DNA from: Siphonodentalium dalli
Taxonomy: Eukaryota > Mollusca > Scaphopoda > Gadilida > Siphonodentaliidae
DNA: 64,000 nt
NCBI GenBank assembly: GCA_032622095.1
Contig: CP136066.1
Coordinates: 133,271,917 to 133,335,916 of the forward strand
Direction: 5' to 3'
The position numbers were made by a program, and so were the translations under genes. This document shows, piece by piece, positions 12,465-23,466 of the stretch. Below the pieces are notes generated by a model. It ran no database searches and was not told the DNA's origin. It worked only from the letters and a program-made list of their open reading frames with translations. The number at the start of each line of letters is the position of its first letter. Within the stretch, counting starts at the first letter, position 1.

Positions 12465-13350
12465 GTAAAAAAGGGGCATAACTCTGGTAAAAATTGGCGG
12501 ACGGAACTCAAATTTGAACTTGACCTGTGTTTTGGTGGGAGAAAGTAATATACCAAATTATCATTGAATCCAATAAGCTCTAGTAAAGTTATCATCCGGA
12601 CAACAAATTTCAGGGATTTTCTAAGTCAAATTACGTCAAATAAGGGGCATAACTCCGGTGAAAATTGGCGGACGGAACCCAAATTCGAACTTGAGCTGTC
12701 TTTTCTCCTAATAAACCCACATACCAAACTTGATTGAAATCGGTTCACTCTAACTAAAATTATCATCCGGACAACAAATTTCAGGGATTTTCTAAGTCAA
12801 ATTACGTCAAAAAAGGGGCCATAACTCTCGCAAAAATTATCGGATTAAAACGAAATTCTGACTTGAGCTGTATTTTGATATATGTAATCCACAAAAAAAC
12901 GGGTTTTGCGTATAAACATTCCAAAATCGAGTCATCATCCGGAAACCAAAAAACATAAGAAAAACTGAATTTTCTGAGTCGAAAAAGGGGCATAACTCTG
13001 CCAAAAATGGTCGGACAGAACCCAAGTTCGAACTTGACCTGTGTTTTGGTGGGAGAAAGTAATATACCAAATTTGGATTCATTCCGATAAACTATACTAA
13101 AGTTATCATCCGGACAACAAATTTCAAGGATTTTCCAAGTCAAAAAACGTTAAATAAGGGGCATAACTCCGTTGAAAATTGGCGGGCGGAACCCAAATTC
13201 GCACTTGAACTTACTTTTCGGCTAATAAACCCACATACTCTAACTAAAGTTATCATCCAGACAACAGGTTAACGGACGGACGGACGGACGGACGCCCGGA
13301 CGGACAGACCAATACTATAATACGGCCTTTTTTTCAAAAGGGCGTATAAA
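12465..13350 (+). mobile_element. Second copy of the pearl-type element, 5'-truncated
   Basis: Follows 10920-11827 almost base for base (offset 1545) through the internal repeats, the (GGAC)n tract and the terminal hairpin. Visible differences are a few substitutions, one extra ggac unit and loss of about 26 bases near 13239 (the caaattttactaattttggt segment of copy 1). It lacks the first ~55 bases of the full element, including the ACAAG start and the 5' ATACGCCCT. Confidence 0.85.
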
Positions 13351-14760
13351 AAATAGACAAACTAAGTCCCATAACTCTCGAATAAAAGATTAGACAAACC
13401 AGGTTTTCAAATTTTTTGAGATATTTTTGCAACAGACCCATAAACCAAATATGAATGAATTGACATTTCTGCCTACCGACCTCCCCCAAACCATAAGTCG
13501 AGTTTAAAAAAAAATCAGAGCCTGAGAAGGATACTGAAAGTGATTGTACAGAGGCCTGGAAAATATTTACACCAGTGAAACCTTGTATGTCTATACTATA
13601 TCTTCTATCTTATATCTATATTTGCGAATGTCTGTCTGTCTGTGTTCTATAGAAATTCACAGGGGACCACCTATATGACACAAAAGGGGTAACTTTTTAC
13701 GAGAAAGATAATGGCGAGGGTTAGAATTTTCTAAAGTGACGCCGTTGTTGTCACAGGGGCAGAAAAGGGGTGGGGCAGGAAAAAATATTGTCGCCGATTG
13801 CCACCAAACTTATATATAATCATCCCCATAACATGAGGATTCTAGTGGTGTGGTTTAAATATGTCAAAAGTCGCGCCGTTCGCGTCAGGGATGCCCGGAA
13901 GGGGAGAGGGGTACCAAAATTGTTTTAAAATAATTTTAGCGCCGAATTCCACCAAATTGATGCACATTCTTCTGAGATCTTCTCCATGATACAAGGAATC
14001 TTATTGTGTGATTTAAAGACGCCAAATTGGTGTCGTTGGGATGAGAGATTTGGGGTGGGTACTAAATATGACAAGAATTGATTTAGTCGCCGTGATATGA
14101 ATAATCTAATCGTGTGGTTTAAATGCACCAAATTGGTGCCTTTTGGGTGAGAGATATACAATGGTGGCCCTAATTTTGATACGAATTTGTATACTCGCCA
14201 ATTTACATAAATTGTATATATATTCATCTCTATAATGAGTCTAAGTGTGTGGTTTAATGATGTCAAAATTGGCACCGGTTGAGTCCGAAATATGGACGGG
14301 AGGGTCACCAAAAACTTATAAAAATATGTTTAGTGTCAATTACCATCAAACTCATACACGTTCTTCTCAAATGATACAATGAATCAAATATTTGAAAATA
14401 TATGTCTGTTTTCTATATATAACTTTACGGGTACAATCGAGATGGCACCAAGGCGGTCTAACAGGGGTAACTTCTTACGAGTAAGATAATAGTGCGGATT
14501 AAAATTTTATAAAGTGACATTGTTGGTGTCAGGGGAGGGGCTATTTTTAGCATAGATTTCGACCAAATTGATATATTATTCTTCTCTGCGATAAGAGGAA
14601 TATAAACGTGTGATTTAAAGATCCGAAATTGGTGCCGTTTGGGTGATAATTTTTGGCATTCCAATTGCACAATCTCGACAAATGGTGACAGAATTAAGTC
14701 ACTTGAACAATTATATATCTTCTCAACTGTCATGTTTATATGGGGATGGAAATCAGGGCA
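13351..14760. repeat. Degenerate repeat block with tctg-type tract and ~130-bp echoes
   Basis: After a short (tctg) tract near 13627-13642, the phrases 'caccaaattgat', 'gtgtggtttaaa' and 'aaattggtgcc.tttgggtgagag' recur every ~120-150 bases through 14660. This looks like an old tandem array. The open frames at 13925-14311 and 14458-14733 lie wholly within it and are not credible proteins. Confidence 0.5.
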
Positions 14761-15722
14761 TTACGATAATGTTCTAGCAACACAGATACATAGAAGAAAG
14801 CATTAAAAGTATATTTATATCAATATATTTAAGAGATGCATATATTCATTCAAACTGAGGGACCTTGAATCGTCAGAGGATTGCATATTAGAATGACTCA
14901 TGTATATATTATAACACGATTGAGTCTGTCCAATTCAATATAGTTTCCACAAAAAAAGTTACAATTGCCAAGAGATATGGAAATGTAGAGCAGGCCTGTT
15001 AAAAAATAGTGGTCACAGTGTGCAGTCAAATATGGTTACTTCTGAGATAAAGGAAAACACAGTCGGTAGCACATGACATTTCGGAATCATCCAATATTGA
15101 CATCTGACAAGGGTATATCTGCCCGATACAGAGGATTTCTTTCATTTTTTTTAAAACAGACTCATCGCCTAACATAAACAACTCAAAATCTCGCTGTGTC
15201 GGGCACATGTAGCTGCTATTCATGCATAACATCAATTCTTTTAAACTGAAAATGATTAGCCAGTATATAGCACCAGAACAGAGGAGCACCTGGACATATC
15301 TTTAAAACATCTGTATCTTCATGAAGATATGATTAACTAGATTGATTGATTGATACATCTCTATGAAAAACACAATTGTCGTCTTTTATTTTTTCGAACT
15401 AATATGTTTATGATGTTCATGTTTCATGCTATAACGTCTGAAGTATACGCCGTTGTAAATAAATAAATACTTCTTTATTGGTGGGACGGATTAAACGCGA
15501 TAAACAAAATGATATAATTGTTCCGACCTGACAAGGTGAGCCACTACTTATAAGAATCATGTTTTGTGATGCCATTTGGATATACAATTTATGAGAATAC
15601 GTGTAACACTTTGAGAGCAAGGGTATTCTCTATTCCCACCAAATATCCACAGAGGGTTTCACAACCATGGCAACGCCGGGTAATCCTGCTAGTGATAGAT
15701 ATAAACAAATACTAATACTTAC
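14761..15722. other. Unassigned intron sequence
   Basis: No repeat family recognised. An 87-codon minus-strand open frame (15026-15289) lacks a convincing acceptor, donor or recognisable motif, so it is not called as a gene. Confidence 0.4.
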
Positions 15723-15865
15723 ATCCCAGGAGATGTCTCTACCACTTTCTTTCATCACATCTTCTAGGTTTTGCACAACATTCGAGTTGAGATCTCGAAT
15801 GCTCAGCCCATCAGAGTGTAGTTCATCTATTACTCTCAGTGCATTATCACAGTCAGAATTTTTCA
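15723..15865 (-). CDS. LRPPRC: LRPPRC-like internal exon with PPR motif (penultimate)
   Basis: 143 nt with acceptor ttttctttcag and donor GAT|gtaagt, both strong. The first two bases complete a leucine codon started in the upstream exon (T+TG), followed by 47 codons beginning KNSDCDNALRVIDELHSDG and ending GRDISWD. Together with the last residues of the upstream exon (AYSYLVGLHL) this forms a textbook PPR helix pair: Y..L at the start, then ..DNALRVIDEL...G. Ends in phase 0. I am confident it is a real exon; the family name is shared with the whole gene. Confidence 0.82.
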
Positions 15866-16172
15866 CTGAAAGAAAATAACATTTTCAATAGAAAATACAT
15901 ATTCCCTATAAGATACGTAAGCCGGGCGCACACGTCGCAACAATGTTGTGCAACAATATTGTATGGGTCATACAACATTGTTGTAAGTGGCCGCACACGC
16001 TACAACAAAATGACACAACAAATGTTGTACAACAATGTTGTGACTCACCGCACACGGCGAATTTGTTGTACAAGTCACGTGATAAAACGTCATCAAATCA
16101 CGTGTTTGCTGCATACTAATTTCAGCTCTGGGTTTTTCCCAAAGTTTATCGATGCGGAAAGCATGCATCAGG

Positions 16173-16254
16173 CTAGATCATGCCATGAATCTATACTTTC
16201 GGCCTGGCTAACGCCTGTGCGTAGAGCCAGAGTAGAGATTCGTGGAATGATCAA
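16173..16254. repeat. Imperfect hairpin repeat
   Basis: gatcatgccatgaatctata at the left and the complement of gattcgtggaatgatc at the right form a ~30-bp imperfect stem around a GC-rich loop. A related copy lies at 40857-40915 (gatcatgtcatgaatctcta). It may be an old foldback element. Confidence 0.45.
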
Positions 16255-16559
16255 GCCACAGGTGCTATCTCTTATATATTTTGAAGACCTCTGTTTGTCT
16301 GTCTGCATGTCCTTTATAGAATCGAAAACGGGTTGACCGATCGAGACCAAACTTCCAATCCAAAGGTAAAATCCCACGGGAATCGTCAACGTCGCATTTT
16401 GGAGAAGCCCAGAGCACCCATTCTCCACTCTCAGTCACAAAAAACGGCACTGCGGTGGTTAATCAAGTGATAATTTAATGAGCGTTTGTTTTTGACGCAT
16501 CGCTATAAAGAGCGTTTGTTTACCATTCAACGTTAGTAGCATATGCAGAGAGATATACG

Positions 16560-17325
16560 GGCCATAGTACTCTTAGACGAGATCGCGGAAACGGGTGGAG
16601 CTATCGACTTGAAATTTGCTATGTGAATGTATCTTGCTCCGGATACGATTTTTATCGGGTCGCCGAGCCCGTGCGAAGCAGGCTTCGCGCATGCGCAGAC
16701 CAGATCTCGGAAACGGGTGGAGCTATAGACTTGAAATTTGGTTTTTGAATAGCCCGGACAACGTCGGGCTCATCGGCTAGTCTCATATATATTTTGAAGA
16801 CCTCTGTCTGTCTGTCTGTCTGTCTGTCTGTCATTAATACAAATCAACGATTCTCGACCGATCGGGACGAAACTTGGTACGTGTGTGTAGTTTGACCAGG
16901 CGGTGGTCGTTGTCGTATTGGCGAGCCCGTGCGACGCACGTGCAGCGCATGCGCATACGAGATATCGGAAACGGGTGGAGCTATCGACTTGAAATTTGGT
17001 ATGTGAATGTATCTTGCCCCGAATACGAATTTTATCGGGTCGCCGATCCCGTGCGACGCCAGCTTCGCGCATGCGCAGACGAGATCTCGGAAACGGGTGG
17101 AGCTATCGACTTGAAATTTGGTATGTGAATGTATCTTGCCCCGGATACGAATTTTATCGGGTGGCCGAGCCCGTGCGACGCCAGCTTCGCGCATGCGCAG
17201 ACCAGATCTCGGAAACGGGTAGAGCTATCGCATGCGCAGACCAGATCTCGGAAACGGGTGGAGTTATCGACTTGAAATTTGGTTTTTGAATAGCCCGGAC
17301 AACGTCGGGCTCATCGGCTAGTATT
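16560..17325. repeat. 122-bp tandem repeat block with tctg microsatellite
   Basis: About six units containing gatctcggaaacgggtggag, ctatcgacttgaaatttggt, atgtatcttgccccg and cgcgcatgcgcagac follow each other at ~122 bp spacing (for example 16968, 17090 and 17208). A (tctg)n run sits at 16804-16831. The block is GC-richer than its surroundings, and overlapping open frames on both strands are by-products. Sequence just left of it (16375-16540) recurs inverted at 60180-60420. Confidence 0.8.
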
Positions 17326-19066
17326 ATATATACTGAACCGATTTTGACCAATTTAGTACCCTTTTTATATGGAGTTATCATTAAACCTCCATGCCATAAT
17401 TTGGTTATCTGTCTGTGTTATTGGGGATGGGATATCAGGAGTTATTATTATACCTCCTTTAATAAATTATATGGAGTTATCAGTAAAACTCCATGGTGTG
17501 TGAGGGCATAACATGGACCTTGTTTTTTGTTTTATTCGGACAGAGTTCCTCTTACAAGTGTTTATGAATAAATCTCATGTCCTTTCAGTATTGGGAATTT
17601 TGGAAGGAGCGTGTAGTCGTGGACCTTGATTTCTAACCTTTGTTCATATTAACTTTTTTGAAATCGGTGCAGGCTTCGACCAATGATACATGAACGAGTG
17701 GAACAGGTTATTAGGTTCAAAATATGATTTGATTGTATTTACCAGCCGCTTGAGCGATAGCCAACTTCTGGGTTGAATAATGCATGACTTCCACACAGAG
17801 AATACCACTCCAGAACCCCCAACCGATAGTACCAAAACCACGGAACCGGGCGTGGTGGTTCCAATATGGATGCGAGTCAGAGACAGGGCGTATTATATTG
17901 ATCGACAATAGCCCAATCGGCAATAATCAACTGATGGATCTTTCACATCCATAACGGTTGCATAACAGAGGTTTCGCTCTCTAAAATATTTGTTATGTAT
18001 CAATTGGTATAATTTAACTATAAATTTTCACTGTAAACATCCATCAATTATAGGTGTAAATAGGAACCGACACATAATTTATTGTCAAGTTGGGCTATTA
18101 TAGATCAATCGCCGAATCGGTGCAGCCACTGCAGGTGGTCCAATCAGATTCAGTCAATTTTAATTTTCAGACCTGTACAGGCTGTAGACAGTGTAGTTTG
18201 TACAAATTACAATATTGTCAAGACATGGGAAGTGGAACACCATTGGATAGAAAATGTATACACCAAGACCTACATTATACAGTACGGTACTGGAAAACTG
18301 AACTGTAGTCTGAACCTGTGACTGAGTGAGTGTGAACAGGAGAATGTCATGTTCACAAATTCAAGAGGCTGGTAAATAAAATCATATCACATTTCGAACC
18401 CAGGAACCACTCCGCTCGGTCATACTGTATCATTTCTCAATGTCAGCGCCTATTTGGTTGAAAGCATGCTTCAGCTTTCATGTTAGTTCAGAATATAGAC
18501 GGTAATAAATATTGAGGTGGAAGTCGCCATGTTTGTTTTCACCTTGAGTCATGTCATTTGACGCTGTACGTCATAGACTAAAAATAGAACGCTGCCCATC
18601 CATTGGCTACAACACGCAACAAAATCAAAATAATTTGATCGTTCGCAAAAATTGTTGTGCAACAAAATTTTGTTGCCTCCAACAAAAAACGGGGCACCGC
18701 ACACGTCATAACAATGTTGCACAACAATGTTGTGCAACATTGTTGCGACGTGTGAGGCGGGCTTTACACTGAACTACATGGTATATCCCTTTCGATTCAC
18801 ACGAGTCACCCTATTAAATTTTATTAATTTCAGTTCGAAATAGTGCAAGTACATTTACGAACATCATTCTTAACCAGAAGTTCCTTTGGCGAAGTCACTT
18901 TAAGCCTATATATAACAGGCTTGCAGGTATGTCCAATTCTCTTTTTCCTCTCACACAAGATTCAAGGAGGGTGACCGAGCAGCGGGTTGTGTTTCGGTTA
19001 AGAGTTATTCATAACTTGCTGGGCAGCTGTGAGCAGACCCACAAGGTACAGCCCAAGAGGCTGCTA

Positions 19067-19086
19067 CCCCCCCCCCCCCCCCCCCC
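19067..19086 (+). repeat. Homopolymer run of 20 C
   Basis: Uninterrupted C tract between gctgcta and attttttt, shortly before the hAT insertion. Confidence 0.95.
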
Positions 19087-19168
19087 ATTTTTTTCCTTAA
19101 GTCCTTCAATGCCACTGAATTATGCCCCTTTTTCAACTTAGAAATTGCAGTTTTTGGGTTGTCCGCAT

Positions 19169-19964
19169 CAGGGACCAGCCTAGACCAGATTTTCAGGTCG
19201 AAATGACATCGCCCTACTATAAAAATAAGGCGAAGTGGCCGTTCTACAGGGCGAAGTGAGTCTACAAAATTTAAATTGATCAGAACTACGACAGGAGTCG
19301 CTATAGAACGAAAATAGGAGAGATGCAAGCCAATATGTCAATAAAACTTATGAAACAATGGTTGAAATATGGAGTCTTTATTTTCACTTCATGACCCTAA
19401 TAACTATCAATAATACCCAAACATAATTGTGAGAGGATAGCAGCATTTTATATCGTAATTGTGGAAGAACGACAGGATTTTATTTCATATTTTTCGGGTT
19501 TTTAAAAATGCCAACAATATTTATCAAACCGAAATCATGAACACTTTTACTGCGCTCTATTAGTAATCCCGTTTGAAATTTTAATATGCTTCACAAATGA
19601 ATTTGTTTTAAAATTTCTTGAACCAAACTCCATAGAGGGAGTGATTAACTCACACATTGTGAGAGCTGTGAGTTGTAATCTTCATTGTAAGGTGTGGTAA
19701 TCACAGTAATCTAAAAATCACAACAACCAGATTAACACTTGAGGCCCGACGATGTTTTCACAGCTGCCAGTAATCAGACTCCGTTGTCAACATGCTTCCA
19801 GATTGGAGCAATACAGGTGTTAATTGTTTTATAACACCCTGATAGTGGAGTATTGTGGCAATCACAGTTGACAGTTGTAAATTATCATAAATTATTTGGG
19901 GCATTTTGCCGATTTTCGTCAGTCAACTTTGGAATTTTCACGTCGCCCTCTCGGCTGGTCCCTG
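19169..19964. mobile_element. Non-autonomous hAT element (796 bp) with 8-bp target duplication
   Basis: Terminal inverted repeats CAGGGACCAGCC and GGCTGGTCCCTG are perfect over 12 bp, and gtccgcat stands immediately outside both ends (19161-19168 and 19965-19972). CAGGG termini and an 8-bp duplication are the hAT superfamily signature. Subterminal sequence contains the phrase aataaggcgaagtggccgtt. About 530 bp of the left part is shared with the left end of the 7.4 kb unit at 32440. No transposase frame. Confidence 0.88.
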
Positions 19965-19972
19965 GTCCGCAT

Positions 19973-21159
19973 GGTAACTTGAGCAATATTTAACAGAATT
20001 TCTTAATATTTGGTACATGGTACATGCCTTTTGTCAGGGATTACTTAAATAATACAATCTACACAACCTTTATAATTTACAACCTCTTCCTTGATCTTCG
20101 AATATAATAAGCTGGGGTCAACATAAAGGTGGATAGAAGATGGAAGAATAGATTGTGCCACCTTGATTATAACAGTTTCTTAGTCATAATTTGGTTGATT
20201 CCTTATTTGCCCTCTCCCAGGATTTTGAATGTGGTCAGCTGATGGTCAACTGTGTCTAATTTCTGCAAGGCGGTGATTATGTGGGAAAACAGTGGCAGAT
20301 CGTGCCACTCAACACTCTAAGTATATGAGCTACTTAGTCCAAATTGGTTGATTTTTCAATGGCCATTCTCCATAATCTCGAGAGATTGTAGTTAACCGAA
20401 GGCCAACTGAATGGTCCTCATTTCCATGAACACAGATATAACACATTAATGTGTTGATGGATGTGACATCAATTATCTGAAAGGCAGCCATAAGTCATAA
20501 CATACTGAGATCCATAAACATTACCATTGTGCTAGTGCTATACTTTTCTGGTTCTTTTCCAATGGAAACCTTCTCCTTGTTGCAAGGATGGCCATTTTAT
20601 ACACCATCTTGGTTTTACCCAAATATCTCAAATTCAAGGCTGCCAGCTAGTCAGCTGGTGGATTCCTCAGAATGGTGCCTTAGACCACCGTAATCCGCAA
20701 AGAAAAAAACTTTATTCGGGAAAACATGCAATGACCAAAAATAGCAGGTTGGCTGCCGACTATGCTTGGCTGCTTTCAATTTGCAGTGATTTGAATTTAC
20801 TGCATTTACCAGTAAATAATCAATCTTTTACCACCTGGACGGCAATTCAAATAAATGCTATACAAACTATGCAGCAGTAGTATTACGTTAATCATGATCC
20901 TGAATAGAACCCAACTTTTGCAAATTGGACAAATTTACACCTCATAGAACAGTCTGTTTAAGTGTTAATCGTGTACACCAGAAATACATTGCGAGATCTC
21001 AAACAATTATTTTATTACACACAAAAGAAATATTTTCCGGATTATGAAAGGTTACTCATGTTTTAATATTTCCCTTAAGTCGGCGCACAGAAGGAAACAG
21101 AGAACTGGACGTGCCTGTAATGCCTATTATATAGCAAAATGACATATGGTCAGGACTAA
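19973..21159. other. Interior of the long-inverted-repeat element, no gene seen
   Basis: AT-rich sequence without exons, RNA genes or internal repeats that I can recognise. Confidence 0.4.
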
Positions 21160-21540
21160 GGTTTAAAGTGACCTCAGTAAAGGAACTTCCGGTTAAGAAT
21201 AATGTTCAAAAATGTACTTGCGCAAAAAATTAAATAGGGTGACTCATATATCTACCCTTCTGTGAATCGAAAGGGATAATGTTTTCCATGTAGTTCAGTG
21301 TGTAACATGTCTTTGAGGGGAATACAAAAGTTCGTTTTATATATATGACATGATTCTTACATCAACAGAAATGCATAATAAATTCTGTGGATGGTACACT
21401 TAAAAACCTCAAAGCATTAGTATTTGTAAGACAATAAATCAAGTTGCCCTGGTAAAAGAATTAGAACAAGCACAAAAGATAGAAGCTCAGTGCTCCAGTA
21501 ATTAGAATGTTTGTCTTGTAGAAATGCCTACACACTGATG

Positions 21541-22477
21541 TGAGGTGTGTGAGTTTGATGCCCGCCAATGGACTATTGAGGTATGTGAGTTTGATGCCCG
21601 CCTATGGACTATTGACGAATATGAGTTTGATGCCCACCAATGGACTATTGAGGAATGTGAGTTTAATGCCTGCCTATGGCCTATTGAGGTATGTGAGTTT
21701 TATGCCTGTCCATGGACTATTGAGGTATGTGAGTTTGATGCATGCAATGGACAATTGAGGTATGTGAGTTTGATGCAGTCAATGGACTATTGAGGTATGT
21801 GAGTTTGATGCCGTCAATGGACTATTGAGGTATGTGAGTTTGATGCCGTCAATGGACTATTGAGGTATGTGAGTTTGATGCCCGTCAATGGACTATTGAG
21901 GTATGTGAGTTTGATGCCCGCCTATGGACTATTGAGGTATGTGAGTTTGATGCACATCAATGGACTATTGAGGTATGTGAGTTTGATGCACGTCAATGGA
22001 CTATTGAGGTATGTGAGTTTGATGCACGTCAATGGACTATTGAGGTATGTGAGTTTGATGCACGTCAATTATTGAGGTATGTGAGAGTTTGATGCACGTC
22101 AATGGACTATTGAGGTATGCGAGTTTGATGCCCGTCAATGGACTATTGAGGTATGTGAGTTTGATGCCCGTCAATGGATTATTGAGGTATGTGAGTTTGA
22201 TGCCCGTCAATGGACTATTGAGGTATGTGAGTTTGATGCCGTCAATGGACTATTGAGGTATGTGAGTTTGATGCCGTCAATGGACTATTGAGGTATGTGA
22301 GTTTGATGCCCGTCAATGGACTATTGAGGTATGTGAGTTTGATGCCCATCAATGGATTATTGAGGTATGTGAGTTTGATGCACATCAATGGATTATTGAG
22401 GCATGTGAGTTTGATGCCCGTCAATGGATTATTGAGGAATGTGAGTTTGATGCCTGGAAATGGATTATTGAGGTTCT
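21541..22477. repeat. 36-bp minisatellite (about 26 units)
   Basis: Units of 36 bp (gtatgtgagtttgatgcccg followed by tcaatggactattgag) repeat head to tail with substitutions mainly at the cccg/cacg position. Some units are 35 bp (loss of one c) and one is shorter near 22069. Because 36 is a multiple of three, long repetitive open frames (12-residue periodicity on both strands) appear between the 35-bp units. They have no start context or partner exons and are not called as genes. Confidence 0.95.
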
Positions 22478-22737
22478 CATCAGTTGCTTGCTCTTGATTA
22501 ATGTGACGTATGATTGTTGTGTGGCACACTGTTGTGACCATTGGGTATGGCCACTTGTACTGTGACTGCTTCGTCATACCTGCATGTCTGGTGCCCTGAG
22601 CAATAACAAGTTCAAGTGGAAGAGAGTAGATGTGCGTGTGTATGTCTGTAAAATTGCAGCATCAATTACATTCAGAAATGCTTAATAGCTGGGATAATAT
22701 TTAAATATTAATATATGTTCATAATAATTCTACTTAC

Positions 22738-22828
22738 AATGTAAACCAACTAAATAACTGTATGCAATGGATATGGAACTTCTGTTTTGACCTCTCATCA
22801 TTCCAATTATCTTCCTCAACATATCCTC
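22738..22828 (-). CDS. LRPPRC: LRPPRC-like internal exon
   Basis: 91 nt with acceptor tattttttccag and donor CATT|gtaagt. Opens in phase 0 with EDMLRKIIGMMRGQNRS and ends ISIAYSYLVGLH plus one base, which the next exon completes as leucine. The last residues form helix A of a PPR motif. The exon sits 260 bp beyond the 36-bp minisatellite. Confidence 0.8.
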
Positions 22829-23084
22829 CTGGAAAAAATATACATGCTATTATTATCTAACAAGTTCAAGAAAGAACATATTTAGATTTCCATGTCACTG
22901 AACATTGCAGGTCAAACCTATTAAGAACAGACAGGCATAGTACCATCTGCAATAAAGATGGGTTCATCCAGTCACTGAAGTAAATAATAAATTTTCAATT
23001 TTTTTTTTTGGAGAGTTCCAAATGCCCTTTAAACATGAATGAATATAGGAAATAATATATGTGTAAATTTATGGACTTGATCAC
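22829..23084. other. Unassigned intron sequence
   Basis: AT-rich. Nothing recognised. Confidence 0.35.
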
Positions 23085-23466
23085 TGGCAATGAACGCCTG
23101 GGATGACCGGGTGACCTCATTTGAACAAATCTGAACACCAGTCACCCAAGGACCCTCCATACCAAATATTAGCTAAATCGGCGCAAAGGTTCTGGACAAG
23201 AAGTCGTTGTAAGAATTACTATGGAGGAATAGAGTTATGGCCCTGGTTTCGCAACTATTTGACCCAGTGACCTCATTTGAACAAATCTGAATGAGTCACC
23301 TAGGGAACATCCACACCAAATATGAACCCATTCGGTATGATGGTTTCAGAGGAGAAGATGTTTAAAAAATTGTTGACGGACGGATGGATGAATGGATGGA
23401 CGGACGGACGGACGGACGAGGAGTGATGACTATAGCTCCACCGGAGACTTCGTCTCAGGTGAGCTA
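23085..23466 (+). mobile_element. Pearl-type repeat with (GGAC)n tract and terminal hairpin
   Basis: Two internal segments begin gacctcatttgaacaaatct (near 23113 and 23271). They are followed by a (GGAC)n tract at 23395-23418 and a terminal hairpin (agctccaccggagac, loop ttc, then gtctcaggtgagct) and taaaa. The same core occurs at 52000 and 63180-64000. Its hairpin end abuts the decayed reading frame at 23467, so it marks the point where that frame is cut. Confidence 0.65.

Larger units (their letters stand above)
15917..18767. mobile_element. Element with CAACAATGTTG-rich terminal inverted repeats
   Basis: The left end (from 15917, GTAAGCCGGGCGCACACGTC) and the reverse complement of the right end (to 18767, GTAAAGCCCGCCTCACACGTC) agree over ~40 bp. 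Inside each end the palindromic words caacaatgttg and ttgttgtacaacaa recur (15945-16070 and 18600-18755). The interior carries the 122-bp tandem block and a tctg microsatellite but no transposase. No unambiguous target duplication is visible. It lies in the intron just 5' of the 15723-15865 exon. The superfamily cannot be named. Confidence 0.6.
18768..21306. mobile_element. Long-inverted-repeat element interrupted by a hAT element
   Basis: The ~135 bp after 18768 (cactgaactacatggtatat, ...gattcacacgagtcacccta, ...aaccagaagttcctttg) return in inverted orientation at 21160-21306 (aaaggaacttccggttaaga ... ccatgtagttcagtgtg). The pair forms a ~2.5 kb element whose interior is interrupted at 19169-19964 by a hAT element. 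Its left end abuts the right end of the 15917-18767 element. No coding capacity is evident. Confidence 0.6.

Noticed and set aside
13925-14311. 128-codon minus-strand frame
   Set aside because: It runs through a degenerate tandem repeat and follows its periodicity.
15026-15289. 87-codon minus-strand frame in the last intron
   Set aside because: No acceptor or donor at its borders, and the exons on either side already join in phase without it.
15917-18767. Target-site duplication for the CAACAATGTTG element
   Set aside because: Flanking bases (gatac / actga) do not match at any usual length.
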